DNA of 64,000 bases. It comes from Brevundimonas sp. SGAir0440 (GTDB taxonomy: Bacteria > Pseudomonadota > Alphaproteobacteria > Caulobacterales > Caulobacteraceae). Both the position numbers and the translations under genes were made by a program. Positions 17,509 through 27,179 of this stretch are shown one piece after another. Numbering within the stretch: the first letter of the stretch is position 1; each line of letters begins with the position of its first letter. The notes beneath the pieces were generated by a model. The model made no database searches. It was not told the origin of the DNA and saw nothing but the letters and a program-made list of their open reading frames with translations. The stretch is taken from positions 1,922,001 through 1,986,000 of the forward strand of contig NZ_CP039435.1 in NCBI RefSeq assembly GCF_005484585.1, written 5' to 3'.

Positions 17509-17599
17509 GGTCGGGCGCCTGCGAGAGAACAAGGTCTTTGACCTAGACGGACCTGCGTCCTAGTTCAACGGCGCGGCGGAAAAGGGGCCGTTGGAACCC

Positions 17600-18124
17600 A
17601 TGCTGAAAAACCTGTTCAAACCCCGATCCGGCGTCCGTCTCGGCGACGATCTCTACGCCAAGGCCGTCAGCCAGGCCCGCAATCCGGCCTTCTACACGCG
17701 CCTGGCGGTCGACGACCGCATCGACGCGCGATTCGAACTCTACACGCTGCATGTGCTGTTGCTGGTGCTGCGGCTACGCGATGAAAACACGGCTCAGGGC
17801 CAAGATGCGGCTCAGGCGGTCTTCGACGTCTATGTCTCGGCGCTGGATCACGTCTTGCGGGAGGAAGGCGTGGGCGACGTCGCCGTCGGCAAGAAGATGC
17901 GTAAACTGGGAGAGGCCCTGTATGGCCGGATGAACGCCTATGAGCAGCCGCTGCGCGCCGGCGATGCGACGGTTCTGGCCGAGGCGATGGCGAAGAATGT
18001 CTACGCGGATCCGCAAGCGCCCCATGCGGACACATTGGCGCGTTATGCGCTGACGACACGCGCAGCCCTGGCGGCGCAGGATTTCAACAAGGTGCTGGCG
18101 ACGCCAGCATGGGCGGAAGTTTGA
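17600..18124 (+). CDS. Ubiquinol-cytochrome c chaperone (CBP3-like)
   Basis: 174 residues from ATG 17600. It matches the CBP3/UQCC1-like ubiquinol-cytochrome c chaperone domain, whose mitochondrial members help cytochrome b synthesis and bc1 assembly. Recognisable blocks are NPAFYTRLAVDDRIDARFELYTLH, DHVLREEGVGDVAVGKKMRKLGEALYGR and RYALTTRAALAAQD. No membrane segment is visible. It is followed with overlap by the DUF177 gene, a conserved alphaproteobacterial pairing. Confidence 0.88.
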   Translation: MLKNLFKPRSGVRLGDDLYAKAVSQARNPAFYTRLAVDDRIDARFELYTLHVLLLVLRLRDENTAQGQDAAQAVFDVYVSALDHVLREEGVGDVAVGKKMRKLGEALYGRMNAYEQPLRAGDATVLAEAMAKNVYADPQAPHADTLARYALTTRAALAAQDFNKVLATPAWAEV

Positions 18125-18129
18125 AAGAG

Positions 18130-18648
18130 ATGAGCGCGACGCTCCCCTACAGCGAAACGGTGCGGGTCAATCAGATCGGCGCGGGCCTGAGCCGCCGGCT
18201 TGAACCGGATGCGGAGACCCGCAAGCGAATCGCCCGTAGCCTGGATCTTCAGGGGCTGGATGATTTCGCCGTCGATCTGGAGATCAAGCCGACGCCGTCG
18301 ACCAGCGAATGGACGATGAAGGGCAGGGTGACCGCGCATGCGGTGCAGACTTGCGGCCTGACCCTGGAACCCTTGCCGGTCGATGTGGATCGTCGCTTTT
18401 CCATTCAGCTTGTCGAAGCCAAGCCCGAAGAAACCGACGAGATCGAAGTCACCCTGGATGAAGAAGACGCCGACGTGATCGAGGACGGCAAGATCGACCT
18501 GGGCCAATATGCGGTCGAGCAGTTGGTGCTGTCGCTTGATCCGTTCCCGCGCAAGCCCGGCGCGGAGTTCGTGCAACCTGAGGAGCCGACGGAGATTTCA
18601 CCGTTTGCGGCCCTGAAGGCGCTCAAGGCCAAAGACGATCAAGGCTGA
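18130..18648 (+). CDS. YceD/DUF177 family protein
   Basis: 172 residues from ATG 18130. DUF177 (YceD) proteins usually precede rpmF and plsX and in some organisms affect 23S rRNA or ribosomal protein L32 levels. The family core TCGLTLEPLPVDVDRRF is present at about residue 77, followed by an acidic stretch (EETDEIEVTLDEEDADVIEDG) and DLGQYAVEQLVLSLDPFPRKPGAEF. An ATG at 18109, overlapping the upstream gene, is an alternative start. rpmF is not between this gene and plsX here. Confidence 0.88.
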   Translation: MSATLPYSETVRVNQIGAGLSRRLEPDAETRKRIARSLDLQGLDDFAVDLEIKPTPSTSEWTMKGRVTAHAVQTCGLTLEPLPVDVDRRFSIQLVEAKPEETDEIEVTLDEEDADVIEDGKIDLGQYAVEQLVLSLDPFPRKPGAEFVQPEEPTEISPFAALKALKAKDDQG

Positions 18649-18754
18649 GGTTGACGTAGGGGCCGGGTGGTTGCATCCCCCGGCTTCGGCGCTATCGTCC
18701 AGCGCATCCTGCCAAGCGTCGCGCGACAAGACGACGCGGCCATAAGAGGTCCAT

Positions 18755-19831
18755 TTGCCAGCCCCAGTTACGATCTCGCTTGACGCCATGGGCGGCGATC
18801 ACGGGCCCTCCGTCGTCGTTCCAGGCATCCGCAGCTATATCCGCACCCACGACGGCGAGGGGGTTCGCTTCCTGCTGCATGGCGACGAGGCCAAGATCGC
18901 GCCGGAACTGGCGCGTTGCGGGCTGGCGGCGGACATCTGCGAGATCCGTCACACCGACAAGGTCGTGGCCATGGACGAAAAGCCGGCCCAGGCCATGCGG
19001 CGCGGCAAGGGTTCCAGCCTGTGGAACGCCATCGAGGCGGTGAAGACGGGTCAGGCCGGCGGCGTCGTCTCGGCCGGCAATACCGGCGCCCTGATGGCGA
19101 TCTCGAAACTGATTCTGCGGATGTCTGCGCCCGGGCTTGAGCGTCCGGCCATCGTCGCCAGCTGGCCCACCTTCAAGGGCCACACGGCGGTTCTGGACGT
19201 CGGCGCCAACATCGGCAGCGATGCGGAGCAGCTGGTCGAATTCGCCATCATGGGCGAAGCCTTCCAGTCGGCCGTGCGCGGCGTCGCCCGCCCGACCATC
19301 GGCCTGTTGAACGTCGGTTCGGAAGACATGAAGGGCAATGAACAGGTCAAGGAGGCGCACGCCATCCTGCGCGACGGGCCGTTCGACCTGAATTATCACG
19401 GCTTCGTCGAGGGCGACGATATCGCCAAGGGCACGGTGGACGTGGTGGTGACCGACGGCTTCACCGGCAACATCGCGCTGAAAACCGCCGAAGGCACTGC
19501 GCGCTATATTTCCGCCCTGTTGAAAGAGGCTTTGACCTCCAATCTGCAATCCAAGCTGGGCGCTGTCATCGCCATGCCGGCGCTGAAGAAGATGCGCCAG
19601 AAGATCGACCCCAGCGCCATCAACGGCGGCCCTCTGTTGGGTCTGAACGGTATTGTGGTGAAGAGCCACGGCGGCGCCGACGCCAAGGGTTTCGGCAACG
19701 CCATCCGCATCGCTGTCGATCTGGCCCGCAGCGACTATATGAGCAAGGTGGGGGATAACCTGGGCAAGCTGGACGCGGTGTTCGACCATGCCGCCAAGCC
19801 CGCCGCAGCCGTGGGAGAACCCCTCCAGTGA
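18755..19831 (+). CDS. plsX: Phosphate acyltransferase PlsX
   Basis: 358 residues. PlsX makes acyl-phosphate from acyl-ACP for phospholipid synthesis with PlsY. The N-terminal ISLDAMGGDHGPSVVVPG and the glycine-rich SAGNTGALMAIS and LLNVGSEDMKGNEQVKEAH blocks are diagnostic. The start is a TTG with AGAGG five bases before it; no ATG fits upstream. fabH follows with a GTGA overlap, and yceD lies upstream, the usual lipid gene order minus rpmF. Confidence 0.96.
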   Translation: MPAPVTISLDAMGGDHGPSVVVPGIRSYIRTHDGEGVRFLLHGDEAKIAPELARCGLAADICEIRHTDKVVAMDEKPAQAMRRGKGSSLWNAIEAVKTGQAGGVVSAGNTGALMAISKLILRMSAPGLERPAIVASWPTFKGHTAVLDVGANIGSDAEQLVEFAIMGEAFQSAVRGVARPTIGLLNVGSEDMKGNEQVKEAHAILRDGPFDLNYHGFVEGDDIAKGTVDVVVTDGFTGNIALKTAEGTARYISALLKEALTSNLQSKLGAVIAMPALKKMRQKIDPSAINGGPLLGLNGIVVKSHGGADAKGFGNAIRIAVDLARSDYMSKVGDNLGKLDAVFDHAAKPAAAVGEPLQ

Positions 19832-20805
19832 CCGTCACCCGCAGCGCCGTGACCGGCGTCGGCTCCTATTTGCCGGACGAGATCGTCACCAACGCCGACC
19901 TGGCCAAGTTCGTCGACACATCCGACGAATGGATTCAGGAGCGCACAGGCATCAAGCAACGTCATAAGGCGCGCGACGACCAGCCGACCAGCGATCTGGC
20001 GGTCGAGGCCGCCAGGAAGGCGCTCGCCGACGCTGGCAAGGCGGCGTCCGACGTCGATCTGATTATCGTGGCCACCACCACGCCCGACATGACCTTCCCG
20101 GCGGTCGCGTCGATCGTCCAGGCCAAGCTGGGTGCGGGCGTCGGCATCGCCTTCGATGTTCAAGCCGTCTGCTCCGGTTTCGTCTATGCGCTCAGCGTCG
20201 CCGACGGATTCGTGGCGCGCGGTCTGTCGAAATGCGCCCTTGTAATCGGGGCCGAGGAGATGACGCGGCTGATGGACTGGACCGACCGGACCACCTGCGT
20301 CCTGTTCGGCGACGGGGCCGGCGCCGTGGTGCTGGAACCGCGCGAAGGGCAGGGGACATCGGATGACCAAGGCATGCTGGGCTTCGCCTTGCGCGCCGAC
20401 GGATCAAAGACCGATCTGCTCTATGTCGATGGCGGCCCGGCGACCACGGGGACCGTTGGCCATCTGCGCATGGCCGGAAACCAGGTCTTCCGCCATGCCG
20501 TCGTGAACATCGCAGAAGGCATCACCGCCGCCTGCGCCGCCGCTGACATCCAGATCGCGGATGTCGATTGGTTCGTGCCGCACCAGGCCAACCAGCGAAT
20601 CATCAAGGGCGTCGGCGACCGGCTAGGTCTGGACGAGAACAAGGTGATCTCGACCGTCGCCACCCACGCCAACACCTCGGCCGCCTCGATCCCGCTGGCG
20701 CTGGACGCTGCGATCCAGGATGGGCGGATCAAGAAGGGCGATATGGTGCTGCTTGAGGCCATGGGCGGCGGCCTGACCTGGGGCGCCTGCGCGCTTCGGC
20801 TCTAA
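19828..20805 (+). CDS. fabH: Beta-ketoacyl-ACP synthase III
   Basis: 325 residues. FabH condenses acetyl-CoA with malonyl-ACP to start fatty-acid elongation. The catalytic triad is visible: Cys in VQAVCSGFVYAL, His in WFVPHQANQRI and Asn in THANTSAASIPLAL. GAGAVVLEP is the usual glycine-rich strand. It starts at a GTG overlapping the plsX stop, so the two are co-translated. Cytoplasmic homodimer in other bacteria. Confidence 0.97.
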   Translation: MTVTRSAVTGVGSYLPDEIVTNADLAKFVDTSDEWIQERTGIKQRHKARDDQPTSDLAVEAARKALADAGKAASDVDLIIVATTTPDMTFPAVASIVQAKLGAGVGIAFDVQAVCSGFVYALSVADGFVARGLSKCALVIGAEEMTRLMDWTDRTTCVLFGDGAGAVVLEPREGQGTSDDQGMLGFALRADGSKTDLLYVDGGPATTGTVGHLRMAGNQVFRHAVVNIAEGITAACAAADIQIADVDWFVPHQANQRIIKGVGDRLGLDENKVISTVATHANTSAASIPLALDAAIQDGRIKKGDMVLLEAMGGGLTWGACALRL

Positions 20806-20882
20806 TCGACATCGAGGCATTGATTTTTCGGGGGCTTTGCGCCCCTATGGATGCGAGCGGATCGCATGACAGCGGGGATACG

Positions 20883-21191
20883 ATGGCAGGCCAACAGACC
20901 GTGACGCGCGCCGACTTGTGCGAAGCCGTGCATAAAGAGGTCGGCCTGTCGCGTCAGGAATGCTCCAGCCTGGTTGAGCGCACCCTGGAACTGATCGTCG
21001 AATCGCTCGAGCGCGGCGAGACGGTGAAACTGTCCGGCTTCGGCGTCTTCCAGGTGCGTGAGAAGCGCGCACGGATGGGCCGCAATCCCAAGACGGGCGA
21101 ACCGGCGGCGATCAACCCGCGCCGGGTCATCAGCTTCCGCGCCTCACAGATCATGAAAAGCCGGGTTCACGACGCCGTCGTCGAGGCCTGA
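20883..21191 (+). CDS. ihfA: Integration host factor subunit alpha
   Basis: 102 residues from ATG 20883. The HU/IHF fold shows [47 protein letters not shown] and the DNA-intercalating arm with [11 protein letters not shown]. An ATG at 20850 and other starts further upstream would add residues unlike the family. IHF bends DNA at sites used in replication and transcription, including Caulobacter flagellar promoters. The MerR-type gene follows five bases later. Confidence 0.96.
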   Translation: MAGQQTVTRADLCEAVHKEVGLSRQECSSLVERTLELIVESLERGETVKLSGFGVFQVREKRARMGRNPKTGEPAAINPRRVISFRASQIMKSRVHDAVVEA

Positions 21192-21196
21192 TCGCG

Positions 21197-21604
21197 GTGG
21201 CCAAGAGCGCCGACGCCTTCCGAACCATTTCCGAAGCGGCCGAAGAGGTCGGAGCGCCGCAGCATGTCTTGCGGTTCTGGGAAACGAAGTTCGATTTCGT
21301 CACGCCGGTCAAACGAGCCGGCGGTCGGCGCTTCTATCGGCCTCAGGACATCACGGTGCTGAAGGCGGTCAAACGCCTGCTGCACGACGATGGGCTGACG
21401 ATTCGCGGCGTCCAGCGTCTGCACAAGGAACAGGGGCTGAAAAAGCTGATCGGGGCGGAGGCCGCTGCACTGATCGACGACGGCGATGTCACGTTCGCTA
21501 CGGCGACTTCCGATGTCGCGCGGGCCGAAACCTCGAAATTGCATCAGGTTCTGGCCGATCTGGAGCAGGCCAAAGCGCGTCTGGACGCCGTTCTTTCACG
21601 GTAG
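21197..21604 (+). CDS. MerR family transcriptional regulator
   Basis: 135 residues. The N-terminal winged helix-turn-helix is [25 protein letters not shown] with [13 protein letters not shown], as in MerR proteins. Unlike metal sensors there is no conserved cysteine in the C-terminal part, which is a predicted dimerisation helix ([16 protein letters not shown]). Such an ihfA-merR pair before tRNA-Pro is conserved in Caulobacterales and Rhizobiales. It starts at a GTG five bases after ihfA. Target genes are unknown. Confidence 0.88.
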   Translation: MAKSADAFRTISEAAEEVGAPQHVLRFWETKFDFVTPVKRAGGRRFYRPQDITVLKAVKRLLHDDGLTIRGVQRLHKEQGLKKLIGAEAAALIDDGDVTFATATSDVARAETSKLHQVLADLEQAKARLDAVLSR

Positions 21605-21663
21605 GTGGAAAAGTCGTTTTAGCGTTTGCGGACAGCGGTCCCCCCGTCTATAGGGAGCGCCTT

Positions 21664-21738
<75 letters not shown>

Positions 21739-21740
<2 letters not shown>

Positions 21741-21756
21741 TTCTTGAAAAAGAATG
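21739..21756 (+). other. Hairpin directly after tRNA-Pro(GGG)
   Basis: CATTCTT-GAAA-AAGAATG is a perfect seven-pair stem with a GAAA tetraloop beginning in the encoded CCA end. No T-tract follows on this strand. A second, imperfect GC-rich stem follows at about 21764-21789. The pair may guide tRNA 3' processing or form a weak terminator between the tRNA and the convergent small membrane genes. Confidence 0.4.
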
Positions 21757-21817
21757 ATGATGGTGGGGTCGTCCTCGCGGGCGGCCCCATCGCCGTATCT
21801 GGAGGCAGGTTCGGCGC

Positions 21818-22012
21818 TCAGCCGCGCTCGGCCCATCGCAGCAGCGGGATGAGCGGCAGGCCCCAGGCGGTCCCGCCGATGCCGAAGAACAGGAAGTCGA
21901 TCCACTGCGACGGCGGCAGCAGTCCGCGCAGGGCGATCAGGCCCCAAACCCAGAAAACGAGAAAGAGCAGCACGCCGATCGCGGCGACGAAGCGACGCAG
22001 ACGCGGCGGCAT
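21818..22012 (-). CDS. DUF2842 family small membrane protein
   Basis: 64 residues with two hydrophobic segments ([19 protein letters not shown] and [19 protein letters not shown]), matching DUF2842, a short alphaproteobacterial inner-membrane family with no known function. The ATG at 22012 overlaps the stop of the upstream gene (ATGA), so the two tiny proteins are coupled. The C-terminus RWAERG is charged. The family is conserved in Caulobacterales close to ctaA, which hints at a respiratory setting but no more. Confidence 0.82.
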   Translation of the reverse strand: MPPRLRRFVAAIGVLLFLVFWVWGLIALRGLLPPSQWIDFLFFGIGGTAWGLPLIPLLRWAERG

Positions 22013-22263
22013 CAGCGCTTGTTCCGGAACAGGAAGAAGGCCACGAGACAGATGCCCGATCCGACGAGCGCCCACGGCACCCAGACCCAGCTGTCCATCG
22101 TGCTGACCGCGAAGACCCGCACCGCCAGAAACCATCCGCAGGCCAGGCCGATCCCGGACACAAGGCTTGTGCCGCCAAAGCCGCGCCGGCCCGTCAGAAG
22201 GTCCGCGATCCAGGCCAGCAGCAGGCCGCCTGCGACGGCGGCGGCGATATCGGCGTATTGCAA
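22012..22263 (-). CDS. Small integral membrane protein (hypothetical)
   Basis: 83 residues, starting at a TTG with a good AGGAGA seven bases upstream. Three hydrophobic segments are seen (about residues 5-20, 33-50 and 57-77) with a basic TGRRGFGG loop between the first two and a basic C-terminus FRNKR. The glycine-rich loop weakly recalls the transglycosylase-associated (GlsB/YeaQ) family, but the match is not convincing. Coupled to the DUF2842 gene downstream; divergent from ctaA. Confidence 0.75.
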   Translation of the reverse strand: MQYADIAAAVAGGLLLAWIADLLTGRRGFGGTSLVSGIGLACGWFLAVRVFAVSTMDSWVWVPWALVGSGICLVAFFLFRNKR

Positions 22264-22397
22264 CCCTGATCTCCTGCGGCGACAGCGCCGTTAACTCAAT
22301 CCGACTCGATCTTGTCGCTTGGGGCGGGCATACCGCACCGGTCGCGTCTGGTCTTCGTTCGACGCGACACCATATCCGGGTCAGTGTCAGGCGTCGA

Positions 22398-23498
22398 ATG
22401 AACCGTTTCGGAAATCCAGATCGTAACCGCGCCGTCGCCGTGTGGCTCTTCACTACGGCCGCCGTCGTCTTCCTGATGGTCGTGATCGGCGGCATCACTC
22501 GCCTGACGGGCTCTGGCCTGTCGATCACGGAGTGGAAGCCCATCATGGGCGCCATTCCGCCTCTTAACGACGCGCAGTGGGCCGAGGCCTTCGAGAAATA
22601 TAAGCAGATCCCGCAGTACGCGCAGGTCAACGCCGGCATGAGCCTGGGGGAGTTTCAGGGCATCTTCTGGTGGGAATGGCTGCACCGGCTGATCGGGCGT
22701 CTGGTGGGTATGGTGTTCGCCCTGCCGCTGATCGTCTTCCTGCTGTGCCGATTGGCGCCGGCCCGGTCGGTATTCCACCAGTGGGCGATGCCCAATCGTC
22801 TGATCTGGCGCTGTGTCCTGCTCCTGGCCTTGGGCGGTCTTCAGGGGCTGATCGGATGGTGGATGGTGTCCAGCGGCCTGTCCGAGCGGGTTAGCGTGGC
22901 GCCCGAGCGTCTGGCGACGCACCTGGGCCTGGCGTTCGTGCTGTTCGCCGCCCTGATCTGGACGGGGCTGGAGGCCTGGAACGGCGAGGATCACGGCCGC
23001 CCGCCGTCGGGTTGGGCGAAGGGCGCCGGCCTGCTGCTGGGCGCGGTCTTCCTGCAATGTCTGCTGGGCGCCCTGGTGGCGGGCGGTCATGCGGGGCTGG
23101 TCTATACCGACTGGCCGCTGATGAACGGCGCCGTTCTGCCGCCGGCCGACTGGAGCCTGGGTGCGGTCGCCTTCCTGCATGATCAGGCGCTGACGCAGTT
23201 CAATCACCGACTGGTCGCCTATGGTCTGCTGATCGCCGTCAGCGTCTATGCCTTCCAGGCCTGGCGCTGGCGCGTGGCGGAGGGAATGGGCTTCGGCGCC
23301 TTCGCGCTTGCGGGTGTGATCTGGTTTCAAGCTCTGCTCGGGATCGTGACCCTGGTGCACGCGGTTCCGGTGTGGCTGGGCGTGCTGCACCAGGCAGGCG
23401 CTGCGATCGTGCTGGCGACGGCCACCGTGAACCTTTGGTTGGTGCTGCGGGCTCAGCCGCGCATCTTCATGTCCGGACCGAGGACCATGGGCCTCTGA
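22398..23498 (+). CDS. ctaA: Haem A synthase (COX15/CtaA type 2)
   Basis: 366 residues with about eight membrane segments. The enzyme oxidises haem O to haem A for aa3-type cytochrome oxidase. The family start [21 protein letters not shown] is at residues 25-45, and conserved haem-ligand histidines lie in [27 protein letters not shown] and [12 protein letters not shown] 22398 is the natural start, with AGGCG upstream. Its last 32 bases overlap the convergent phoX gene tail to tail. Confidence 0.96.
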   Translation: MNRFGNPDRNRAVAVWLFTTAAVVFLMVVIGGITRLTGSGLSITEWKPIMGAIPPLNDAQWAEAFEKYKQIPQYAQVNAGMSLGEFQGIFWWEWLHRLIGRLVGMVFALPLIVFLLCRLAPARSVFHQWAMPNRLIWRCVLLLALGGLQGLIGWWMVSSGLSERVSVAPERLATHLGLAFVLFAALIWTGLEAWNGEDHGRPPSGWAKGAGLLLGAVFLQCLLGALVAGGHAGLVYTDWPLMNGAVLPPADWSLGAVAFLHDQALTQFNHRLVAYGLLIAVSVYAFQAWRWRVAEGMGFGAFALAGVIWFQALLGIVTLVHAVPVWLGVLHQAGAAIVLATATVNLWLVLRAQPRIFMSGPRTMGL

Positions 23499-24852
23499 TC
23501 GCCAAGGTCATGCCGGGGTACATAATGTTGACGAACAGCACCTCGCCATCCGGCGAGAAGCAGGCGCCGGCGAACTCGGAGTTGCCGGTGAAGACATTGC
23601 GGCCGATCGTATAGACCTTGCCCTCTGGCGTGACGCCTTTCAGGTGGTTGCGGACGTCCGAGGAGTAGTTGTCCTCGCACAGGATCAGGTGTCCCCAAGG
23701 CGCGACGGTGATGTTGTCGGCCATGTTCATGGTCTTAGGGTCCGTGCTTTCCACGAACAATTGCAGCCGGTCCGCCGCGCCGTTCAGACCAGGAACCAGC
23801 CGCATGACCTGACCGCGGCGGATCGGCCCGCCCGAAGTTGCGGTGAAATACAGTTCGTCATCGCCCCACCAGACGCCTTCGCCCCGCGCCACCCAGGCCG
23901 CGCCGGCCGCATGACCGCGCTTGGCCAGGTCGCCATTGGGAGATTCGACGTCGTCCAGATCGATCCATTCGATCTCCTTCCAGTCGCCGACAGCCCAGGT
24001 GCGGGCGTCCTGATTGCGGGTGTCGGCCGAGGGCGCGCCCTTCCAGGCCATCGCCTGAAGCCGGCCGCCCTCGATCAGCTTGCCGGGCGCCTTGGGAATG
24101 AAGCGATAGAAGAGGCCGGCGTTGTCGTCTTCGGTCAGATAGACGACGCCGGTGCGGGAATCGACGCAGACGGCCTCGTGATCGAACCGGCCCATGGCCT
24201 TGAGCGGCACGGGATCGACCAGGGCGGTTGCGGTCGCCGGCACTTCGAAGACCCACCCGTGGGCCTTGGTCACATCGGCGTCGGCCGGCGTCTCCAGCGT
24301 TTCCTCGCAGGTCAGCCAACTGCCCCACGGCGTCGGGCCGCCGCAGCAGTTGGTGGAGGTGCCGGCTAGCGTCAGATGTCGGCTGACCATCCGGCGGGTC
24401 GCCAGATCATAGATGATGGTGGAACAACCGCCGGGCAGGGGGCGGCCATTCTTATAGGTGTCGTAGCCCTTGGTCGCGTCCAGCAGGTCAAGCCGTTCCT
24501 CACGAAGGCCGCCGGGGCCGAGGTTGCGATGCAGGCCGCTGGAGCCTTTCAGCTCGTGATTGACGACCAGGGCGACGCGAGACCCTTCCAGCGGGAAACA
24601 GGCCATGCCGTCGGGCTGTCCGGGAGCGAACAGGCCGTCGTCCATCGTATCGCCGCTCTGGGCCACGACCTGATAGGAAAAGCCTTCGGGCAGATCGAGC
24701 AGGCGATTGGGATCGCGCTGCAGCGGGCCGTAGCCATGGACCTCGTTGACGTAGGTCTCTTCACCCGCCGTCTGAGCGACGGCATGACGCGCCAGTCCCG
24801 AGAAGGCGGCGGCTGCGCCCGTGGCGATCAGACCGCGACGATGAAGGATCAT
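23467..24852 (-). CDS. phoX: PhoX/DUF839 family secreted phosphatase
   Basis: 461 residues. The N-terminus [19 protein letters not shown] ending ARHAVA is a twin-arginine signal, so the folded protein should be exported by Tat, whose genes are also in this window. The rest is DUF839: [49 protein letters not shown] and [11 protein letters not shown] are typical of PhoX-like calcium/iron alkaline phosphatases. Many DUF839 proteins are untested, so the substrate is inferred. No Pho box was found upstream; a 13-base palindrome is present instead. Confidence 0.85.
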   Translation of the reverse strand: MILHRRGLIATGAAAAFSGLARHAVAQTAGEETYVNEVHGYGPLQRDPNRLLDLPEGFSYQVVAQSGDTMDDGLFAPGQPDGMACFPLEGSRVALVVNHELKGSSGLHRNLGPGGLREERLDLLDATKGYDTYKNGRPLPGGCSTIIYDLATRRMVSRHLTLAGTSTNCCGGPTPWGSWLTCEETLETPADADVTKAHGWVFEVPATATALVDPVPLKAMGRFDHEAVCVDSRTGVVYLTEDDNAGLFYRFIPKAPGKLIEGGRLQAMAWKGAPSADTRNQDARTWAVGDWKEIEWIDLDDVESPNGDLAKRGHAAGAAWVARGEGVWWGDDELYFTATSGGPIRRGQVMRLVPGLNGAADRLQLFVESTDPKTMNMADNITVAPWGHLILCEDNYSSDVRNHLKGVTPEGKVYTIGRNVFTGNSEFAGACFSPDGEVLFVNIMYPGMTLAIRGPWSSVRT

Positions 24853-24917
24853 GAAGGGACTCCAAAGCTGTCGTCTTTGCGATGCCCGCCTATAATCATC
24901 CTTTGATGACGTTTTAT

Positions 24918-24930
24918 GTTACGCCGTAAC
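24918..24930. promoter_or_regulatory. Perfect 13-base palindrome upstream of phoX
   Basis: GTTACG-C-CGTAAC, about 66 bases before the phoX start and 185 bases before rplM. It lies in the longest non-coding stretch of the window (24853-25114), which otherwise holds AT-rich promoter-like sequence and no gene. It may be an operator; the regulator is unknown. Confidence 0.3.
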
Positions 24931-25114
24931 GCTGCTTAGCCTCTTCACGTCGGGTATTTTAATACCGTATTTGAAAAACTTCGTTGAAACAATGCGTTGT
25001 GGCAAATGCGATGTTGTCTAGTGCGTTGACGCGACCAATCGTCTCCTGTATCAGCGCGCCTTCATTCGGTTCCCTCGGGGGCCGGACCCGATTTTCGTCT
25101 CCAGGAACCCCCTC

Positions 25115-25591
25115 ATGCTGAAGAGCACTACGGCTTCGTTGAAGCCGGCCGAGGTCGAGAAGAAGTGGATCCACATCGACGCCGAAGGCGTCGTGGTGGG
25201 CCGCCTTGCGACCTTCATCGCCAACCGTCTGCGCGGCAAGCACCGCGGCGACTACACTCCGCACGTCGATTGCGGCGACTATGTCGTCGTCACCAACGTC
25301 GACAAGGTAGTGTTCACTGGCAAGAAGAACACCGACAAGATCTACTATCGCCACACCGGTCACCCGGGCGGCGTCAAGTCGACCACGCCTGAGAAGGTTC
25401 TGGGCGGCCGTTTCCCCGAGCGCGTGCTTGAAAAGGCCGTCGAGCGCATGCTGCCCAAGGAAAGCCCCTTGGCCCGCAAGCAGATGACGCACCTGCGCCT
25501 GTTCGCCGGCGCCGCGCACGACCACGAAGCCCAGCAACCGGAAACGATCGACTTCAAGTCGGCGTCGCCCAAGAACACCCGGAGCGTCTGA
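25115..25591 (+). CDS. rplM: 50S ribosomal protein L13
   Basis: 158 residues. Family blocks [44 protein letters not shown] and [22 protein letters not shown] are clear. AGGA lies nine bases before the ATG. It is the first gene of the universal rplM-rpsI pair, with two bases between the genes; a leader of up to about 150 bases precedes it. Confidence 0.98.
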   Translation: MLKSTTASLKPAEVEKKWIHIDAEGVVVGRLATFIANRLRGKHRGDYTPHVDCGDYVVVTNVDKVVFTGKKNTDKIYYRHTGHPGGVKSTTPEKVLGGRFPERVLEKAVERMLPKESPLARKQMTHLRLFAGAAHDHEAQQPETIDFKSASPKNTRSV

Positions 25592-25593
25592 GC

Positions 25594-26088
25594 ATGACCG
25601 ACGTGACCAACACCGAAACCGCCACCGGCTTCGACGCCCTGAAGGGCCTGAGCTCTTCGGCCGAGAACGACGCGCCCGTCTATGTCCAGAAGCTGGACGC
25701 CCAGGGCCGCGCCTATTCGACCGGCAAGCGCAAGAACGCCATCGCTCGCGTCTGGGTGAAGCCCGGCACCGGCAAGATCACCATCAACGGCAAGGACCAG
25801 GAGCAGTATTTCGCTCGCCCCGTGCTGCGCATGATGATCGCTCAGCCGCTGACCGTCTCGGACCGCGCCACGCAATATGACGTGATCTGCACCGTCGAAG
25901 GTTCGGGCCTGTCGGGCCAGGCCGGCGCCATCCGTCACGGCCTGTCGCACGCCCTGACGCACTTCGAACCGGAACTGCGCAAGGTCCTGAAGCCGCACGG
26001 CTTCCTGACCCGCGACAGCCGCGTCGTCGAGCGCAAGAAGTACGGCCGCGCCAAGGCTCGCCGCAGCTTCCAGTTCTCGAAGCGCTAA
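25594..26088 (+). CDS. rpsI: 30S ribosomal protein S9
   Basis: 164 residues, longer than E. coli S9 because of an N-terminal extension of about 35 residues, which is usual in alphaproteobacteria. The core starts [22 protein letters not shown] and ends with the conserved basic tail [17 protein letters not shown] that reaches the P-site tRNA. A Rho-independent terminator follows 25 bases after the stop. Confidence 0.98.
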   Translation: MTDVTNTETATGFDALKGLSSSAENDAPVYVQKLDAQGRAYSTGKRKNAIARVWVKPGTGKITINGKDQEQYFARPVLRMMIAQPLTVSDRATQYDVICTVEGSGLSGQAGAIRHGLSHALTHFEPELRKVLKPHGFLTRDSRVVERKKYGRAKARRSFQFSKR

Positions 26089-26112
26089 TCGCGTTTACGC
26101 GGTTTGGATTTG

Positions 26113-26145
26113 GGGCGCTTCGGGGAGACCCGGAGCGCCCTTTTT
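26113..26145 (+). terminator. Rho-independent terminator of rplM-rpsI
   Basis: GGGCGCTTCGGG (26113-26124) and CCCGGAGCGCCC (26129-26140) pair over 12 positions with one T-G wobble, with a GAGA loop, followed by TTTTTC. Placed just downstream of rpsI. Confidence 0.9.
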
Positions 26146-26189
26146 CTTGCGCCTTTGCTCCTTAAGCGGAGAAGGGACGGGAGAGACAA

Positions 26190-27140
26190 ATGACCCACAC
26201 CATCTTCATCGACGGCGAGGCCGGCACTACGGGGCTGGAAATCCGCGAGCGGCTGGAAGCGCGCCCGGATCTGGAACTGTTGTTGCTGGGCGAGCGTCGT
26301 CGGGATGCGGACGCACGGCGTGAGGCCCTGAACGGCGCCGACGCCGTGATCCTGTGTCTGCCTGACGATGCGGCGCGGGAAGCCGTGTCCATGATCGAGA
26401 ACCCGTCGGTCAAGGTGATCGACGCCTCGACCGCCTATCGGGTCGTGCCAGGCTGGGCCTATGGCTTTGCTGAAATGGATGCCGGGCAGCGTGCGTTGAT
26501 CGCGCGCTCTCAGTTCGTGTCGAACCCCGGCTGCTATCCCACGGGCTTCATCGGCCTGATGCGGCCGCTGGTGAAGGCGGGTCTGGTGCCCGCCAACTAT
26601 CCGGTCACGGTCAATGCGGTGTCGGGCTATTCCGGCGGCGGCAAGGCCATGATCGCCGAGTTCGAAGCCGCCCCAAAAGATGGCGGGGGCGCCACGACCG
26701 CCTATCGCGCCTATGGTCTGACGCTGAGGCACAAGCATGTGCCCGAAATGACCAAACACACAGGTCTGAGCCGAGACGTGCTGTTCACGCCGGCGGTTGG
26801 CAACTACCGCCAGGGCATGCTGGTCGAGGTTCCGCTGCATCTGACGGCTCTGCCGGAAACCCCTTCTGTCGAACGGCTGCACGGCGCCCTGGTCGAGGCC
26901 TATGACGGCCAGCGGTTCGTCGAGGTCGCCGACCTGGAGGAGACCGAGGCCATGACCGGCATCGAGCCCGAAGGCCTGAACGGCACCAACCGATTACGCT
27001 TGCATGTCTTCGGCGATCGCGATGGCGAGCAGGCGCGGCTGGTCGCCTTGCTCGACAACCTGGGCAAGGGCGCTTCGGGCGCGGCCGTGCAGAACCTGAA
27101 CATCATGCTGGGCCTGGATGAGGCGACCGGCCTGATCTGA
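26190..27140 (+). CDS. argC: N-acetyl-gamma-glutamyl-phosphate reductase (short, type 2)
   Basis: 316 residues, the size of the short ArgC class. It reduces N-acetylglutamyl phosphate with NADPH in arginine synthesis. The nucleotide loop is IDGEAGTTGLEIRERL and the catalytic cysteine is in FVSNPGCYPTGFIGL. HKHVPEM carries the conserved histidines. GAGAGAC precedes the ATG. In many alphaproteobacteria argC lies just after rpsI, as here. Confidence 0.95.
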   Translation: MTHTIFIDGEAGTTGLEIRERLEARPDLELLLLGERRRDADARREALNGADAVILCLPDDAAREAVSMIENPSVKVIDASTAYRVVPGWAYGFAEMDAGQRALIARSQFVSNPGCYPTGFIGLMRPLVKAGLVPANYPVTVNAVSGYSGGGKAMIAEFEAAPKDGGGATTAYRAYGLTLRHKHVPEMTKHTGLSRDVLFTPAVGNYRQGMLVEVPLHLTALPETPSVERLHGALVEAYDGQRFVEVADLEETEAMTGIEPEGLNGTNRLRLHVFGDRDGEQARLVALLDNLGKGASGAAVQNLNIMLGLDEATGLI

Positions 27141-27179
27141 GGTCTGAAACCATTCGGCGGCATCCGTCGTATCAGGGAC

